Assembly: GCA_046704385.1 (NCBI GenBank)
Contig: JBJKSB010000079.1
Coordinates: 1-64,000 of the forward strand
Origin: GH45 sp046704385
GTDB taxonomy: Bacteria > Bacteroidota > Bacteroidia > Bacteroidales > SZUA-534
DNA length: 64,000 bases
Direction of reading: 5' to 3'
Shown: positions 44,678-53,203 of the stretch, in pieces
Position numbering within the stretch: the first letter of the stretch is position 1
How the letters are laid out: every line of letters begins with the position of its first letter
Notes under the pieces: generated by a model
The model's database searches: none
What the model saw: the letters and a program-made list of their open reading frames with translations, nothing else
What the model was told of the DNA's origin: nothing
Program-made: the position numbers and the translations under genes

Positions 44678-44828
44678 GTTATTGTATTTTAACTATCTTA
44701 AAATTTGTTTTCGCCTCTGCCGAACGAATTTTTCGTGAGGCCATGCAGAAAATGAAATCGCGCTGCAATAGTTTATTTAGAACGCGATAAAATCGCATAC
44801 CAGCGGTGCATTTATCCGATGATACATA

Positions 44829-44860
44829 CAAAAAAAGGAAGCCTTGTTAAAAGACTTCCC
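44829..44860 (-). terminator. Rho-independent terminator after cheW
   Basis: On the minus strand, a 9-bp stem (44851-44859 with 44837-44845, one G-T pair) is followed by seven T. It lies 85 bp past the cheW stop. Confidence 0.7.
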
Positions 44861-44944
44861 AACTTTTGGATCATTAAAAGGAAGCAAATAATTTTTACAT
44901 TGCACCACTCTTTAACAACTATAATCAATCATCTAAACTAACTA

Positions 44945-45403
44945 CTATGCAGGTATCTTAAGAATATCCTCCGATAATACATTTTCCATTTTCAGCACCA
45001 TAATAAATTTTTCGTCATCAGGTATAACTCCGACAATGTTGCTCGATTTTATCCTGTTTCCAATTTCCGGGGCCTCTTTTATTTGTTGTTCATCCATTTC
45101 AATTACTTCAGAAACAGCATCTACCAGCAATCCCATAAAAACTGCCTGATCATCAATATTTACTTCCATTACTATGATGCAGGTATTGGTAGTAAATTCA
45201 GTGTTTTTAACTCCCATTTTAATTCGCGAATCGATTACCGGAAGAACCTTACCCCTGAGATTAGTCACACCCAACATGTACTGAGGCATTTCAGGAACTT
45301 GTGTTATCATAGGTATTTCAATTATGTTATGGACGTATTTTACATTGGCTGCAAAATATTCCTCTCCTATCTGAAAGGTTAAATATGAATTTAACTTTGA
45401 CAT
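44945..45403 (-). CDS. cheW: CheW-family scaffold protein
   Basis: A 152-residue CheW-fold protein. In chemotaxis it links receptors to CheA. The conserved block LGVTNLRGKVLPVIDSR is at about residues 43-60, and VGVI near 123 matches the second sub-domain. It starts 3 bp after the receptor gene ends, so the two are translated together. No cheA, cheR, cheB or flagellar gene lies in the window. CheA would have to come from elsewhere, or CheW serves another partner. Confidence 0.88.
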   Translation of the reverse strand: MSKLNSYLTFQIGEEYFAANVKYVHNIIEIPMITQVPEMPQYMLGVTNLRGKVLPVIDSRIKMGVKNTEFTTNTCIIVMEVNIDDQAVFMGLLVDAVSEVIEMDEQQIKEAPEIGNRIKSSNIVGVIPDDEKFIMVLKMENVLSEDILKIPA

Positions 45404-45406
45404 AGC

Positions 45407-46666
45407 TTAAAAGTTTTCAAATTTACTATCTACATTTTCTTCCATATATATCTTTGCCCCACCATTAATATTCTTTATTGCAGATATTTTGTTTCCGTTG
45501 TGCTTTGGCTGAATGGTTTCATAATGTATTTTACCAGTAGCTGTATTTGTTGTCTCCACTTTTGTTTTAAAGAACGAAATTACATCTTTTAATTGCCGTG
45601 CATGACCGGATAATTCTTCGGCATTGGCAGCCAACTCCTCGCTTGACGAGGCGTTTTGTTGCGTAATATCATTTAATTGCTGAATGGCATTATTTACCTG
45701 CGAAGCGCCATTGTTTTGTTCCAAACTGGCTGCTGTAATTTCACGAACCAGTTGCGAAGTTTGCTCAATTTTTGGAATGGTGTTCATCATTACCTCACCG
45801 GCACCCGATGATAAATCGAGGCTGGTTTGAGTAAGTGCCACAATTTCCTCAGCTGCCTTTTTGCTGTTTTCGGCCAATTTGCGCACCTCAGCAGCCACAA
45901 CTGCAAAACCTTTACCATGTTCACCAGCCCTGGCAGCTTCAACCGCAGCATTTAAAGCCAAAATATTAGTCTGAAAAGCAATATCGTTAATTATCGAAAT
46001 TTTGTCGGCTATATCGCTATTTGCTTCCGTTGCCTTTTTAGCTCTTTCGGCCACCATCATAATTCCTTTGTTTGCTTCATCGGCAACTTTTTCTGTTTGC
46101 TGCGAATTTTCAGTATTTTGGTGAATATTGGCTGAAATTTCCTCCATGGTTGACGATACCTCTTCAATAGAGCTTGCCTGTTCAGTGGCTCCCTGTGACA
46201 TTTGTTCCGAAGAACTGCTTAACTGCATACTTGCTGAGGCCACATGATCAGCATTTTGTTTAACCTCATCAATAATTTCATTTAAACCCACAACCAGGCT
46301 TTTAAGAGAATTATTTAAAATACCCAGCTCATTTATTGATTCTGATTCTTCAATATCAAGGGTTAAATCACCTTCAGAAACTTTTTTTACTTGGCCAATT
46401 GCTTTTTCAAGTGGAATACGGATAAGCCTGTTGATATAAATAAAAATAACTGTACCCACGGCAAAGTTTGCCGGAGTAGCCCACCAGGCCTTTGTTACAC
46501 CTATACTTCCTGCTATATATTCAGTAAAAGTTATAAAATATAACAAAGCAACAGTCCAGGTACTAACTGTAAACATGATTGATTTTTTAAAAATCAATCG
46601 CAGGATTAAAATTGCTAAAGGAAACGAACCTAACGTTAAAATTGTGAACAATGTGAAATCTTTCAT
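45407..46666 (-). CDS. Methyl-accepting chemotaxis protein without a sensor domain
   Basis: A 419-residue chemoreceptor. Two or three closely spaced hydrophobic helices fill residues 1-85 and leave no room for a periplasmic ligand domain. A short HAMP-like helix (~85-135) leads to the coiled-coil signalling domain. The hairpin tip EAARAGEHGKGFAVVAAEVRKLA is near 245-267. The ATG at 46666 is preferred over that at 46678, because GGAGG lies at 46672-46676, 5 bp upstream. It has no terminal NWETF-like pentapeptide. It probably senses membrane state or a partner rather than a periplasmic ligand. Confidence 0.88.
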   Translation of the reverse strand: MKDFTLFTILTLGSFPLAILILRLIFKKSIMFTVSTWTVALLYFITFTEYIAGSIGVTKAWWATPANFAVGTVIFIYINRLIRIPLEKAIGQVKKVSEGDLTLDIEESESINELGILNNSLKSLVVGLNEIIDEVKQNADHVASASMQLSSSSEQMSQGATEQASSIEEVSSTMEEISANIHQNTENSQQTEKVADEANKGIMMVAERAKKATEANSDIADKISIINDIAFQTNILALNAAVEAARAGEHGKGFAVVAAEVRKLAENSKKAAEEIVALTQTSLDLSSGAGEVMMNTIPKIEQTSQLVREITAASLEQNNGASQVNNAIQQLNDITQQNASSSEELAANAEELSGHARQLKDVISFFKTKVETTNTATGKIHYETIQPKHNGNKISAIKNINGGAKIYMEENVDSKFENF

Positions 46667-46671
46667 AATAA

Positions 46672-46676
46672 CCTCC
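46672..46676 (-). promoter_or_regulatory. Shine-Dalgarno sequence GGAGG of the chemoreceptor gene
   Basis: GGAGG on the minus strand, 5 bp before ATG at 46666. Such a strong site is rare in this window and decides the start. Confidence 0.5.
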
Positions 46677-46698
46677 ATTTTTAAATCTATTTTAAATT

Positions 46699-47103
46699 TT
46701 ACTTTAGTTTCAAATTTTCCGGAAAAACAAATTCATTATTAAGTACTTTTTCAATGGTTGGTAAAAGATACCTTGCTGTATCCGGTTTGTAAACAAAACC
46801 TCTGAATCCGGCATTTACAATATCATTCAAAAAAACCCTGTCCATGTACATGGTAAGGGCAATCATGGGTAATCTTGGATACCGGTAATTTATATTTTTG
46901 GCTGCCTTAATACCGTCTATTAAAGGCATTTCAATATCAGATAAAATTATTTGAGCATCGTGCAGGTATGTACTTTTAACAAGCTCCTGCCCGTTGTAAC
47001 ATTTATCTAAAACGGTATAATTCGAATCGGTGGAAAGTACAATCTCAATACCTTCAATAAAACTTTTATTATCATCTGCTATTATTATTCCTATAGTATC
47101 CAT
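46699..47103 (-). CDS. Receiver-only response regulator
   Basis: A 134-residue single receiver domain. The acidic pair Asp10-Asp11, phospho-acceptor Asp56, the Thr in ALTMYMD (~84) and the Lys in VYKPD (~105) are all present. The text ALTMYMD..VNAGFRGFVYK matches the receiver of the NarL-type regulators at 47322-47972 and 57362-58000 (ALSMY..AGAKGF), but no LuxR helix-turn-helix follows. It may have arisen from such a regulator by loss of the output domain. I use the ATG at 47103; the one at 47130 adds nine residues. It lies 32 bp upstream of the receptor gene. Confidence 0.85.
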   Translation of the reverse strand: MDTIGIIIADDNKSFIEGIEIVLSTDSNYTVLDKCYNGQELVKSTYLHDAQIILSDIEMPLIDGIKAAKNINYRYPRLPMIALTMYMDRVFLNDIVNAGFRGFVYKPDTARYLLPTIEKVLNNEFVFPENLKLK

Positions 47104-47220
47104 ATTCCGATGCAATAATTTACGAAACAAAATTACCTCGGGTGGGCTATGAATTTGACAGGGATTTCAACAAAAGATTTTGTGGAATTTACGGTAAAAT
47201 GAATGTGGAAAACCGCAATA

Positions 47221-47244
47221 ATTTTATGCCTGAACGCATAAAAT
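47221..47244. repeat. Inverted repeat between two response-regulator genes
   Basis: Perfect 9-bp arms ATTTTATGC (47221-47229) and GCATAAAAT (47236-47244), 6-nt loop. It lies 118 bp upstream of the receiver-only gene and 78 bp past the NarL stop. It is not followed by a T tract. It could be an operator or an RNA processing site. Confidence 0.4.
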
Positions 47245-47321
47245 CAAGGAATTAGAAACCATTTGCGATGTAAATTAGATAGTGAGATTAATCAAGAAGG
47301 ATTTTTTAGTAAAATTCTCAT

Positions 47322-47972
47322 TCAAATGGATACAATCTGATTCTTAATAGCCCAAATAATAAGTCCGGCATTATTTTTAGTATTTGTTTTCTGCATCAGC
47401 TTGGTTTTTATGCTTTCAATCGATCGTACACTTAAAAACATTTTATCGGCTAATTCTTTATTTGACAGCCCCTGACAAAGAAGTTGAAGCAATTCATTTT
47501 CCCTTTCGGAGAGCTTAAACAAATCCTTTTTTTCTTTAACAATTACTTCCTCAATGCCCTGCATATTCATTATAACGCCGCGTAATAAATCCTGCGAAAA
47601 AAAATGTCCGCCTGAATACACCTCACGAATTGCGGTCTCCAGTTCTTTAAATTGAGCCTGTTTTAATACAAAGCCTTTTGCGCCGGCAGTTACCATCTCA
47701 TAATAATATTTACGATCCGTATACATAGACAGCGCAATAATTTTGATGTCTGGATTAATGGAAACGGCCATCCGGGTTGCTGTAATTCCATCCATTACCG
47801 GCATATCAATGTCCGTAAGTATAATATCGGCATCAAGGTTATCCAGATGATCTATAAACTGTTTACCATTGAGAAACTCGCCTACAATCTCGAAATCATC
47901 TATTTGATTTATCAACACTTTAAATCCTTCGAGAATAATAGGCAAATCTTCAACTACCGCTACTTTTATCAT
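47322..47972 (-). CDS. NarL/LuxR-type response regulator, copy 1
   Basis: A 216-residue regulator. The receiver has the phospho-acceptor Asp54 (LTDIDMP), the Thr/Ser ALSMY and Lys in VLKQA. The C-terminal LuxR-type helix-turn-helix (~145-205) reads LSERENELLQLLCQGLSN, then KELADKMFLSVRSIESIKTK. It overlaps the kinase stop by 4 bp, so they are translationally coupled and are a cognate pair. DNA targets are unknown. Confidence 0.94.
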   Translation of the reverse strand: MIKVAVVEDLPIILEGFKVLINQIDDFEIVGEFLNGKQFIDHLDNLDADIILTDIDMPVMDGITATRMAVSINPDIKIIALSMYTDRKYYYEMVTAGAKGFVLKQAQFKELETAIREVYSGGHFFSQDLLRGVIMNMQGIEEVIVKEKKDLFKLSERENELLQLLCQGLSNKELADKMFLSVRSIESIKTKLMQKTNTKNNAGLIIWAIKNQIVSI

Positions 47973-49945
47973 AATCTGCCTTTATCAATAGTAATTATTA
48001 CATTCACTCCTTTTGAAGGTGCCGATTTATAATCATACTTTCCTCCAATTTTTAAAATGCGGTTTTCAAGGTTTAACAAACCAAAGCCTCTGCCTGTTTT
48101 CTTAATTTCCTCGTAATCGAAACCCTGACCATTATCAGAGTATAATATTTCCAGAAGTTGTTCCCCCACATTTATTTGTATTTTAATGGTTGATGATTTA
48201 GCATATTTTACCGAGTTATTAATTAATTCAACCAAGGTTCTGTACAAAGTAATTTCTGTTAATTCTGATAGCCTTTCAGACAAATTTGAGTTGACAACAA
48301 ATTCAATATCCTTGATTCCGCCTAATTTATCAATAAAAGCTTTAATGGCCTGATCGAGTCCATAATTATGTAATATTATGGGACTCATATTATTTGAAAT
48401 TTCCCGAACATTTTGAACAGCTTCTTCCAATAATTGCAAGCCCCTTTGAATGTGCTCTTCTCGCTTTTTATCATCAGTAATCGATCCCAGTGTGTTTAAG
48501 TAAATCATACAAGTTGATAAAATGGGACCAAGTCCGTCGTGTAATTCTTTGGCATATCGTTCCCGCTCCTTTTCTTCCGATTCAATCATAACTTTATAAA
48601 GCTTCTGCTCCATGGCTCGTCGTTCAGTTATGTCCCTGATCAATGCCCAGTTAAAAATTTCATCGTTGACAGTTAAAAAATAAGTACTTACCTCAGCAGG
48701 AATTCGCTTGCCATTTTTATGAGTAAATTCACACTGAACAATTCCATCGGTTTTTAAATGTTCACGAATATCATTCTCATCAGTATTTTCAGCTTCTGTC
48801 CTACTCTTCAATTGGATCAGTTCCTGCAGACTTTTTAAATGAACCTCCTCCTTATCATAACCAATCATCTGCGCAAAGCTTTTGTTACAGTCTATTATTT
48901 CACCCTCTTCATCAAATAAAACAAAACCGTCAACACTATTTTCAAATAATGACCGATATTTTTTTTCACTCATTACCAGCATTTGCTCAGCCACTTTTTG
49001 TTCTGTAGTACTCAAGGCAATTGTTCCTATCAATGGTTCACCGTCAGGACTTTTTAAAGGAAATTTAATCATTCTGAAATATTGCCTGGTGTTACCAGTA
49101 GGACCGGAAATATCAAAAACCACGTACTTTTCTTCTTTTAAAACTTTATTATCAACATCTTCAATTATTTTCACATTCTCGTTATTAAACATGGCGTTAA
49201 AAGTCTTACCCAGCATGTCATCCGTATTGCTCATACTGATTATGGCTTTATTGGCATAAACATATTTACGGTTTTTGTCTTTTATTGACATCGGGTACGG
49301 AAACCGATCCATAAATATCCTGAAACGTTCATCGCTGTATTTTAAATCCTTTAGAGTCTTTTCTAATTTGTTCCGGCTGTCGACAAGATTTTCGATGGTA
49401 CTGGTAAAATAATTGTAAAATAAATTTCCATAATACATAAGTATCAGTGATGCAAAAGCTATCGACATACCAGAATTTATCCATGAAATATAGTTATCTG
49501 AATAGCGGTTTAAATCAACATCATGGTTAAAAAATCCTATTCTATATCCAAAATAAATTAATACAAAACCTATTAAATATAACAAAAGATAAATTATACC
49601 CGTCCATTTCCCCAGCAGGAGCGTACTAAAGGTAACAACAAGCAAAATAAACCAATAAGCTCCTGCATTCTTAAAAGTGATTACGCCCAGAAAAGCCAAC
49701 CACAGAAATACAATACTTAATGCATGAATTTTAATTTCCATGCTAAGTTTATTCCTAAGAAGAAATAATGCTATAACTACAAATGTTATAATAATATGAT
49801 AGGTAAAAATACCTTGCCATCCTATTTCATAATAACGCGACAGGGAGCCTATCAGCATTGGGGTAACATATATAAATGATGCAATTATGGCAACATTAAT
49901 CAGTTTGTTTTTGATTTGCCTGATTTCCTGGGTGAAGGTTATCAT
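47969..49945 (-). CDS. PAS-domain sensor kinase of the NarX/DesK type
   Basis: A 658-residue kinase. The N-terminal part has about six membrane helices (to ~170). Two PAS domains follow (about 200-315 and 325-440). The dimerisation region is HisKA_3 type: ERYAKELHDGLGPIL with His469. The HATPase part has LVELINNSVKYAKSS and DNGQGFD. It phosphorylates the NarL-type regulator encoded with a 4-bp overlap. The signal cannot be read; one PAS domain might bind a small ligand or cofactor. Confidence 0.92.
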   Translation of the reverse strand: MITFTQEIRQIKNKLINVAIIASFIYVTPMLIGSLSRYYEIGWQGIFTYHIIITFVVIALFLLRNKLSMEIKIHALSIVFLWLAFLGVITFKNAGAYWFILLVVTFSTLLLGKWTGIIYLLLYLIGFVLIYFGYRIGFFNHDVDLNRYSDNYISWINSGMSIAFASLILMYYGNLFYNYFTSTIENLVDSRNKLEKTLKDLKYSDERFRIFMDRFPYPMSIKDKNRKYVYANKAIISMSNTDDMLGKTFNAMFNNENVKIIEDVDNKVLKEEKYVVFDISGPTGNTRQYFRMIKFPLKSPDGEPLIGTIALSTTEQKVAEQMLVMSEKKYRSLFENSVDGFVLFDEEGEIIDCNKSFAQMIGYDKEEVHLKSLQELIQLKSRTEAENTDENDIREHLKTDGIVQCEFTHKNGKRIPAEVSTYFLTVNDEIFNWALIRDITERRAMEQKLYKVMIESEEKERERYAKELHDGLGPILSTCMIYLNTLGSITDDKKREEHIQRGLQLLEEAVQNVREISNNMSPIILHNYGLDQAIKAFIDKLGGIKDIEFVVNSNLSERLSELTEITLYRTLVELINNSVKYAKSSTIKIQINVGEQLLEILYSDNGQGFDYEEIKKTGRGFGLLNLENRILKIGGKYDYKSAPSKGVNVIITIDKGRL

Positions 49946-50002
49946 AAAAGTGCTTTAGTGTATGAAATTAATATTTTTCACCCACAGAATAAAAAAAGGC
50001 CG

Positions 50003-50010
50003 CAAAAATA
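50003..50010 (-). promoter_or_regulatory. -7 box candidate for the PAS kinase operon
   Basis: TATTTTTG on the minus strand fits TAnnTTTG exactly. A TTG (50030-50028) is 17 bp upstream, shorter than the usual 19. It gives a leader of about 50 nt. Confidence 0.38.
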
Positions 50011-50144
50011 TTTTGCATGTTACAGATCAATAAGACAAAACAGCCTGTGAAATCCAATTCCTTATAAATCCGGCTAAAAGGTACCTTTCGAAACCTTTAT
50101 CTATAGAGAATAATTTTTATTTAAAAATCTAATATTTAAGAATG

Positions 50145-50152
50145 TATCTTTG
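50145..50152 (+). promoter_or_regulatory. -7 box candidate for the DEAD-box helicase
   Basis: TATCTTTG fits TAnnTTTG exactly, 37 bp upstream of the ATG. Confidence 0.45.
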
Positions 50153-50188
50153 TGGCAGATTTTTGGACAAAAATATATTTACTGAAAC

Positions 50189-51436
50189 ATGAGGTTCGAA
50201 GACTATCACATATCGTACGAGATTAAGAAAAACCTGGGCAAATTGGGATTTAAGAAACCCACCGACATTCAATTTAAATCGATACCCCCGATATTAAAAG
50301 GTGAAGATGTACTGGCAATTGCACAAACAGGAACCGGAAAAACCGCAGCCTTTGCCATACCGGTAATTGATAAGATACACAAACAAAAGAATACCCGCCG
50401 ACGCGACGGGATTAAATGCCTGGTAATGGTTCCAACCCGTGAACTAGCGCAGCAAATTGGTGATGTTTTCGAAATATTAAGTCGCCATACCCGGGTAAAA
50501 TCGTTCAGTTTATATGGCGGTGTGGAACAAGATACCCAGATTGCACGTTTTGAAAAAGAACTGGATATTTTGATTGCCACACCGGGACGTATGTTCGACC
50601 TGATTAGTCAGGGATACATTCATATGGAACGAATTGAGATTCTAATACTTGATGAAGCCGACCATATGCTTGATTTGGGTTTTATAAAAGACATTAAGGA
50701 TATTAAAAGAAAGTTACCGGAGAAACATCAAACCTTGTTTTTTTCTGCTACCATTGATGAGGCCATCAAAAAACTGGCCTATTCGCTGGTAAAAAATGCC
50801 ATCAGGATTCAAATATCGCCCAAAGACCCGGTTTCAAAAAATGTGAATCACACCGTGGCCTTTATTGAAATGGACGATAAGCGATTTTTCCTGGAACGGA
50901 TGGTAAAAGAAAATCCCGAAAGCAAAATCCTGGTATTTGTAAGGACCAAAGTCAGGGCTGAACGGGTAAGTAAGGCTATGGAAAGAGTGAACATTAACAG
51001 CATAACCATCCATAGCGATAAGGATCAGAAAGACCGTTTTAATGTGATGGCCCAATTTAAGAAGGGCCAGGTAAAATTGTTAATTGCGACTGATGTCAGC
51101 GCACGTGGCATTGATATTCCAAATGTAGATTATGTGGTAAACTATGATTTACCTGAAGTTCCGGAAAATTACGTACATCGGGTTGGGCGAACCGGCCGAG
51201 GCACAGCCAAAGGAAATGCTGTTTCGTTTTGTAGCAACGAAGAAAAACTCATTCTCGCCGAAATTGAAGATTTTTTAGGAAAACCCATTACCGTATTGGA
51301 AATTGATAAAAAAGACTATCACGATACCCTTGATTTTTCTGAAGAAGCACACAGTGACTGGAAAACTTTGATTCGCGACAATGAAGCTTTTTTGGAAAAC
51401 CAGAGAAAGCCTTTTAAGAAGAAAAAAAGAGAGTAA
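50189..51436 (+). CDS. DEAD-box RNA helicase (RhlE-like)
   Basis: A 415-residue ATP-dependent RNA helicase, thought to act in ribosome assembly or RNA decay. The Q motif is FKKPTDIQ (21-28), motif I AQTGTGKT (45-52), motif II DEAD at 155-158, motif III FFSATID near 186-192, then the C-terminal VGRTGR. The end is a short basic tail (RKPFKKKKRE), as in RhlE proteins. Alone on the plus strand; a double hairpin lies downstream. Confidence 0.94.
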   Translation: MRFEDYHISYEIKKNLGKLGFKKPTDIQFKSIPPILKGEDVLAIAQTGTGKTAAFAIPVIDKIHKQKNTRRRDGIKCLVMVPTRELAQQIGDVFEILSRHTRVKSFSLYGGVEQDTQIARFEKELDILIATPGRMFDLISQGYIHMERIEILILDEADHMLDLGFIKDIKDIKRKLPEKHQTLFFSATIDEAIKKLAYSLVKNAIRIQISPKDPVSKNVNHTVAFIEMDDKRFFLERMVKENPESKILVFVRTKVRAERVSKAMERVNINSITIHSDKDQKDRFNVMAQFKKGQVKLLIATDVSARGIDIPNVDYVVNYDLPEVPENYVHRVGRTGRGTAKGNAVSFCSNEEKLILAEIEDFLGKPITVLEIDKKDYHDTLDFSEEAHSDWKTLIRDNEAFLENQRKPFKKKKRE

Positions 51437-51494
51437 TTAAGAGTCACAGATTGACTATTTTAATTTTAATTGGTTTTAAAATATACGGAAAAAT

Positions 51495-51541
51495 AAGGCT
51501 GAAAGCCTTTAATTCGAATAACCAGGGGTTTCAACCCCTGG
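51495..51541 (+). repeat. Double hairpin after the DEAD-box gene
   Basis: First hairpin AAGGCT/AGCCTT (51495-51509). Second hairpin CCAGGGGTT (51522-51530) / AACCCCTGG (51533-51541), followed by TTT. The second could end the helicase transcript. Two-hairpin units of this kind are familiar as worn repeats in related genomes; that is recollection only. Confidence 0.55.
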
Positions 51542-51701
51542 TTTCTGTCACCGAACATTAAGCGGTGCAAGCAGTGGGTAAATTCGGAGGATTAAACTTT
51601 CATGCACGGCCATGTAGAGGCGTATAATGCTGGCAATTAACCGATTAAAACCCTAAGCTGACAACCAGCCCCGAACTTGATTTTCGTGGCAATTCCTTCG
51701 A

Positions 51702-51724
51702 AGGGGGTTTGGGGGATGAATCGT
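51702..51724 (-). repeat. Short C-rich element (third family member)
   Basis: On the minus strand it reads TCCCCCAAACCCCCTTCGAA and continues into GGAAT. The core CCTTCGAAGG is palindromic. It resembles the elements at 28865-28900 and 53121-53157. Confidence 0.4.
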
Positions 51725-51786
51725 TTCAAAATTGCTTTCTGCCAAATTTGATCAAAGTTTAAGAATCTGAAAATTTATGGCACCCA

Positions 51787-53067
51787 TCACCTAAAAATTT
51801 TAAATTCAGGTTTTACAACCACCTTCAAATAAGCAAACTGCGGAAATTTTAATTCCGCACCATTCACTTTTTTAATTTGCTCCAGCGTATTAGTAGTCAA
51901 ATAAAACGAATATCCGGCCTGTAGGTTTACTTCGTTGCTGATTTTCCATTTTGCGGTCAGGTCCACCTCGTGACCCAGACCTTTATCCGATTTCACAGCC
52001 TGGTTTTGTGTATCGAAACGGTCGGCAGCCAGCCTGAAATAATGATAATCGGCCTGCAGTACCAATTTGGGTAAACCACTGTATTCAAACTTTGCATAAT
52101 AATCCACCAATCCTTGTGCAGGTGTACTGTTAAAATAATCCATATAACCATACCAACCATGCCGCTTCCCCCATAATATGTCAAACTGGTGATTTTTACT
52201 CAGGTAACTCGCATCGGTATTTGTCGCATCCTGTCCTGATAAATAATCAACACCCAGGCCAATTGCACTATGCATACTGAGAAGTTTTCCCTGTCCAAAA
52301 AACGAAAAACACCAGGCAGTGATATCGGAAGCCTCATTATTCAGGATATTCTGATAATAGCCAGTAGTTCTTGCATTCCAGGAACCCTTTTTATATTCAA
52401 GGTTTAAACCATAGGTTCCTTTCAGAAAAACAGATTCGGCCGTATCACTCAATGTTTTTCCGGTTACCAAAATTATAGCTGACAATTTTAATTTATAGAT
52501 TTCTCGCTGAAGGTGAACAAAATCAAAAACCCTGTACAACTCATCAGGATAGAGTTTATTCGAAGAGCCGTCCCTGTTCCACGTGAGACCAATATCCATC
52601 CTGGTTAAGGAATCGTGAACTTGAAGCAAAACAGCATCATAGGAAACCTGATAATCGTTCCAATCGCGTGATGCTAAAACACGCTGGTCATCGTACTGAA
52701 AAAGCTGGCGCCCGGTTTTAACCCGGAAATTTTTGTTCAGTTTTAGTAAAAACCAGGCCTGGTGTAAACTTACACTTTCAGAATTCCCCTGTGTACCACT
52801 TGATTTGTACATATTATCGCCTCCCCAATACCGCACATCCTGTAATGAAAAATAAGTTTCCAGCTTTTCATTCCGGTATAATGCATTAATACGGGAACGC
52901 TGTGTAAAATAAGTTGGAGTTTTTATATCTTTTAATTTGGGTGTTGAGTAACCCATATCGATTATCATCCGGGGACGATAATCCAGGCCTAGACTCAGCT
53001 CCTGTTGCTGGGTATATGCACTACCCATACTGAAAATTATCAGTATAAAAATTATAGTTTTTTTCAT
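51787..53067 (-). CDS. Outer-membrane porin-like protein (alginate-export type)
   Basis: A 426-residue exported beta-barrel protein. A signal peptide covers about residues 1-19 (SMGSAYTQ). I chose the ATG at 53067; the frame stays open to 53151, but that part is a C-rich repeat, not coding. The text YFSLQDVRYWG and KTGRQLFQYDDQRVLASRDWN resembles the alginate-export barrel family (PF13372-like, from memory). It lies 3' of the pst genes on the same strand, 136 bp after pstB, so it may be a porin for phosphate or an organic phosphate. That is inference. Confidence 0.72.
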   Translation of the reverse strand: MKKTIIFILIIFSMGSAYTQQQELSLGLDYRPRMIIDMGYSTPKLKDIKTPTYFTQRSRINALYRNEKLETYFSLQDVRYWGGDNMYKSSGTQGNSESVSLHQAWFLLKLNKNFRVKTGRQLFQYDDQRVLASRDWNDYQVSYDAVLLQVHDSLTRMDIGLTWNRDGSSNKLYPDELYRVFDFVHLQREIYKLKLSAIILVTGKTLSDTAESVFLKGTYGLNLEYKKGSWNARTTGYYQNILNNEASDITAWCFSFFGQGKLLSMHSAIGLGVDYLSGQDATNTDASYLSKNHQFDILWGKRHGWYGYMDYFNSTPAQGLVDYYAKFEYSGLPKLVLQADYHYFRLAADRFDTQNQAVKSDKGLGHEVDLTAKWKISNEVNLQAGYSFYLTTNTLEQIKKVNGAELKFPQFAYLKVVVKPEFKIFR

Positions 53068-53120
53068 GATGAAAATTGATGTTTGATGTTGGTAATTTTT
53101 ATCAGGATTAAGTTGTGATT

Positions 53121-53157
53121 TCCTCCCCAGCCCTTCGGGCAACCCCTCCAAAGGGGT
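53121..53157 (+). repeat. Short C-rich palindromic element
   Basis: TCCTCCCCAGCCC, a small GCCC-TTC-GGGC hairpin (53130-53140), then ACCCCT-CCAA-AGGGGT (53142-53157). It lies between pstB and the porin-like gene. Similar to 28865-28900 and 51702-51724. Confidence 0.5.
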
Positions 53158-53203
53158 ACTTGTAACATATTTAAATTAAACAATATAAATGGAGTGTGTG
53201 GAC

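Larger units (their letters stand above)
44604..44944. other. Gap between gltD and cheW
   Basis: 340 bp with terminators for both converging genes (44646-44677 and 44829-44860). In between, the 44713-44788 region has GCCTC/GAGGC (44713-44741) and ATCGCG/CGCGAT (44757-44788) inverted repeats and no ORF. It may be a worn repeat remnant. Confidence 0.45.
51437..51786. other. Gap between the DEAD-box gene and the porin-like gene
   Basis: 350 bp without an ORF. It holds the double hairpin at 51495-51541 and a C-rich element at 51702-51724. The part between (about 51550-51700) is of mixed composition and unlike nearby coding DNA; I cannot assign it to any family. Confidence 0.45.

Noticed and set aside
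51560..51700. Stretch with text like TTTCATGCACGGCC that recalls the end of a group II intron
   Set aside because: The matching 5' strand of domain V is missing and no reverse-transcriptase frame is near. It is too weak to call.
53068..53151. Extension of the porin-like gene
   Set aside because: It is made of a C-rich palindromic repeat; the signal peptide begins at the ATG at 53067.
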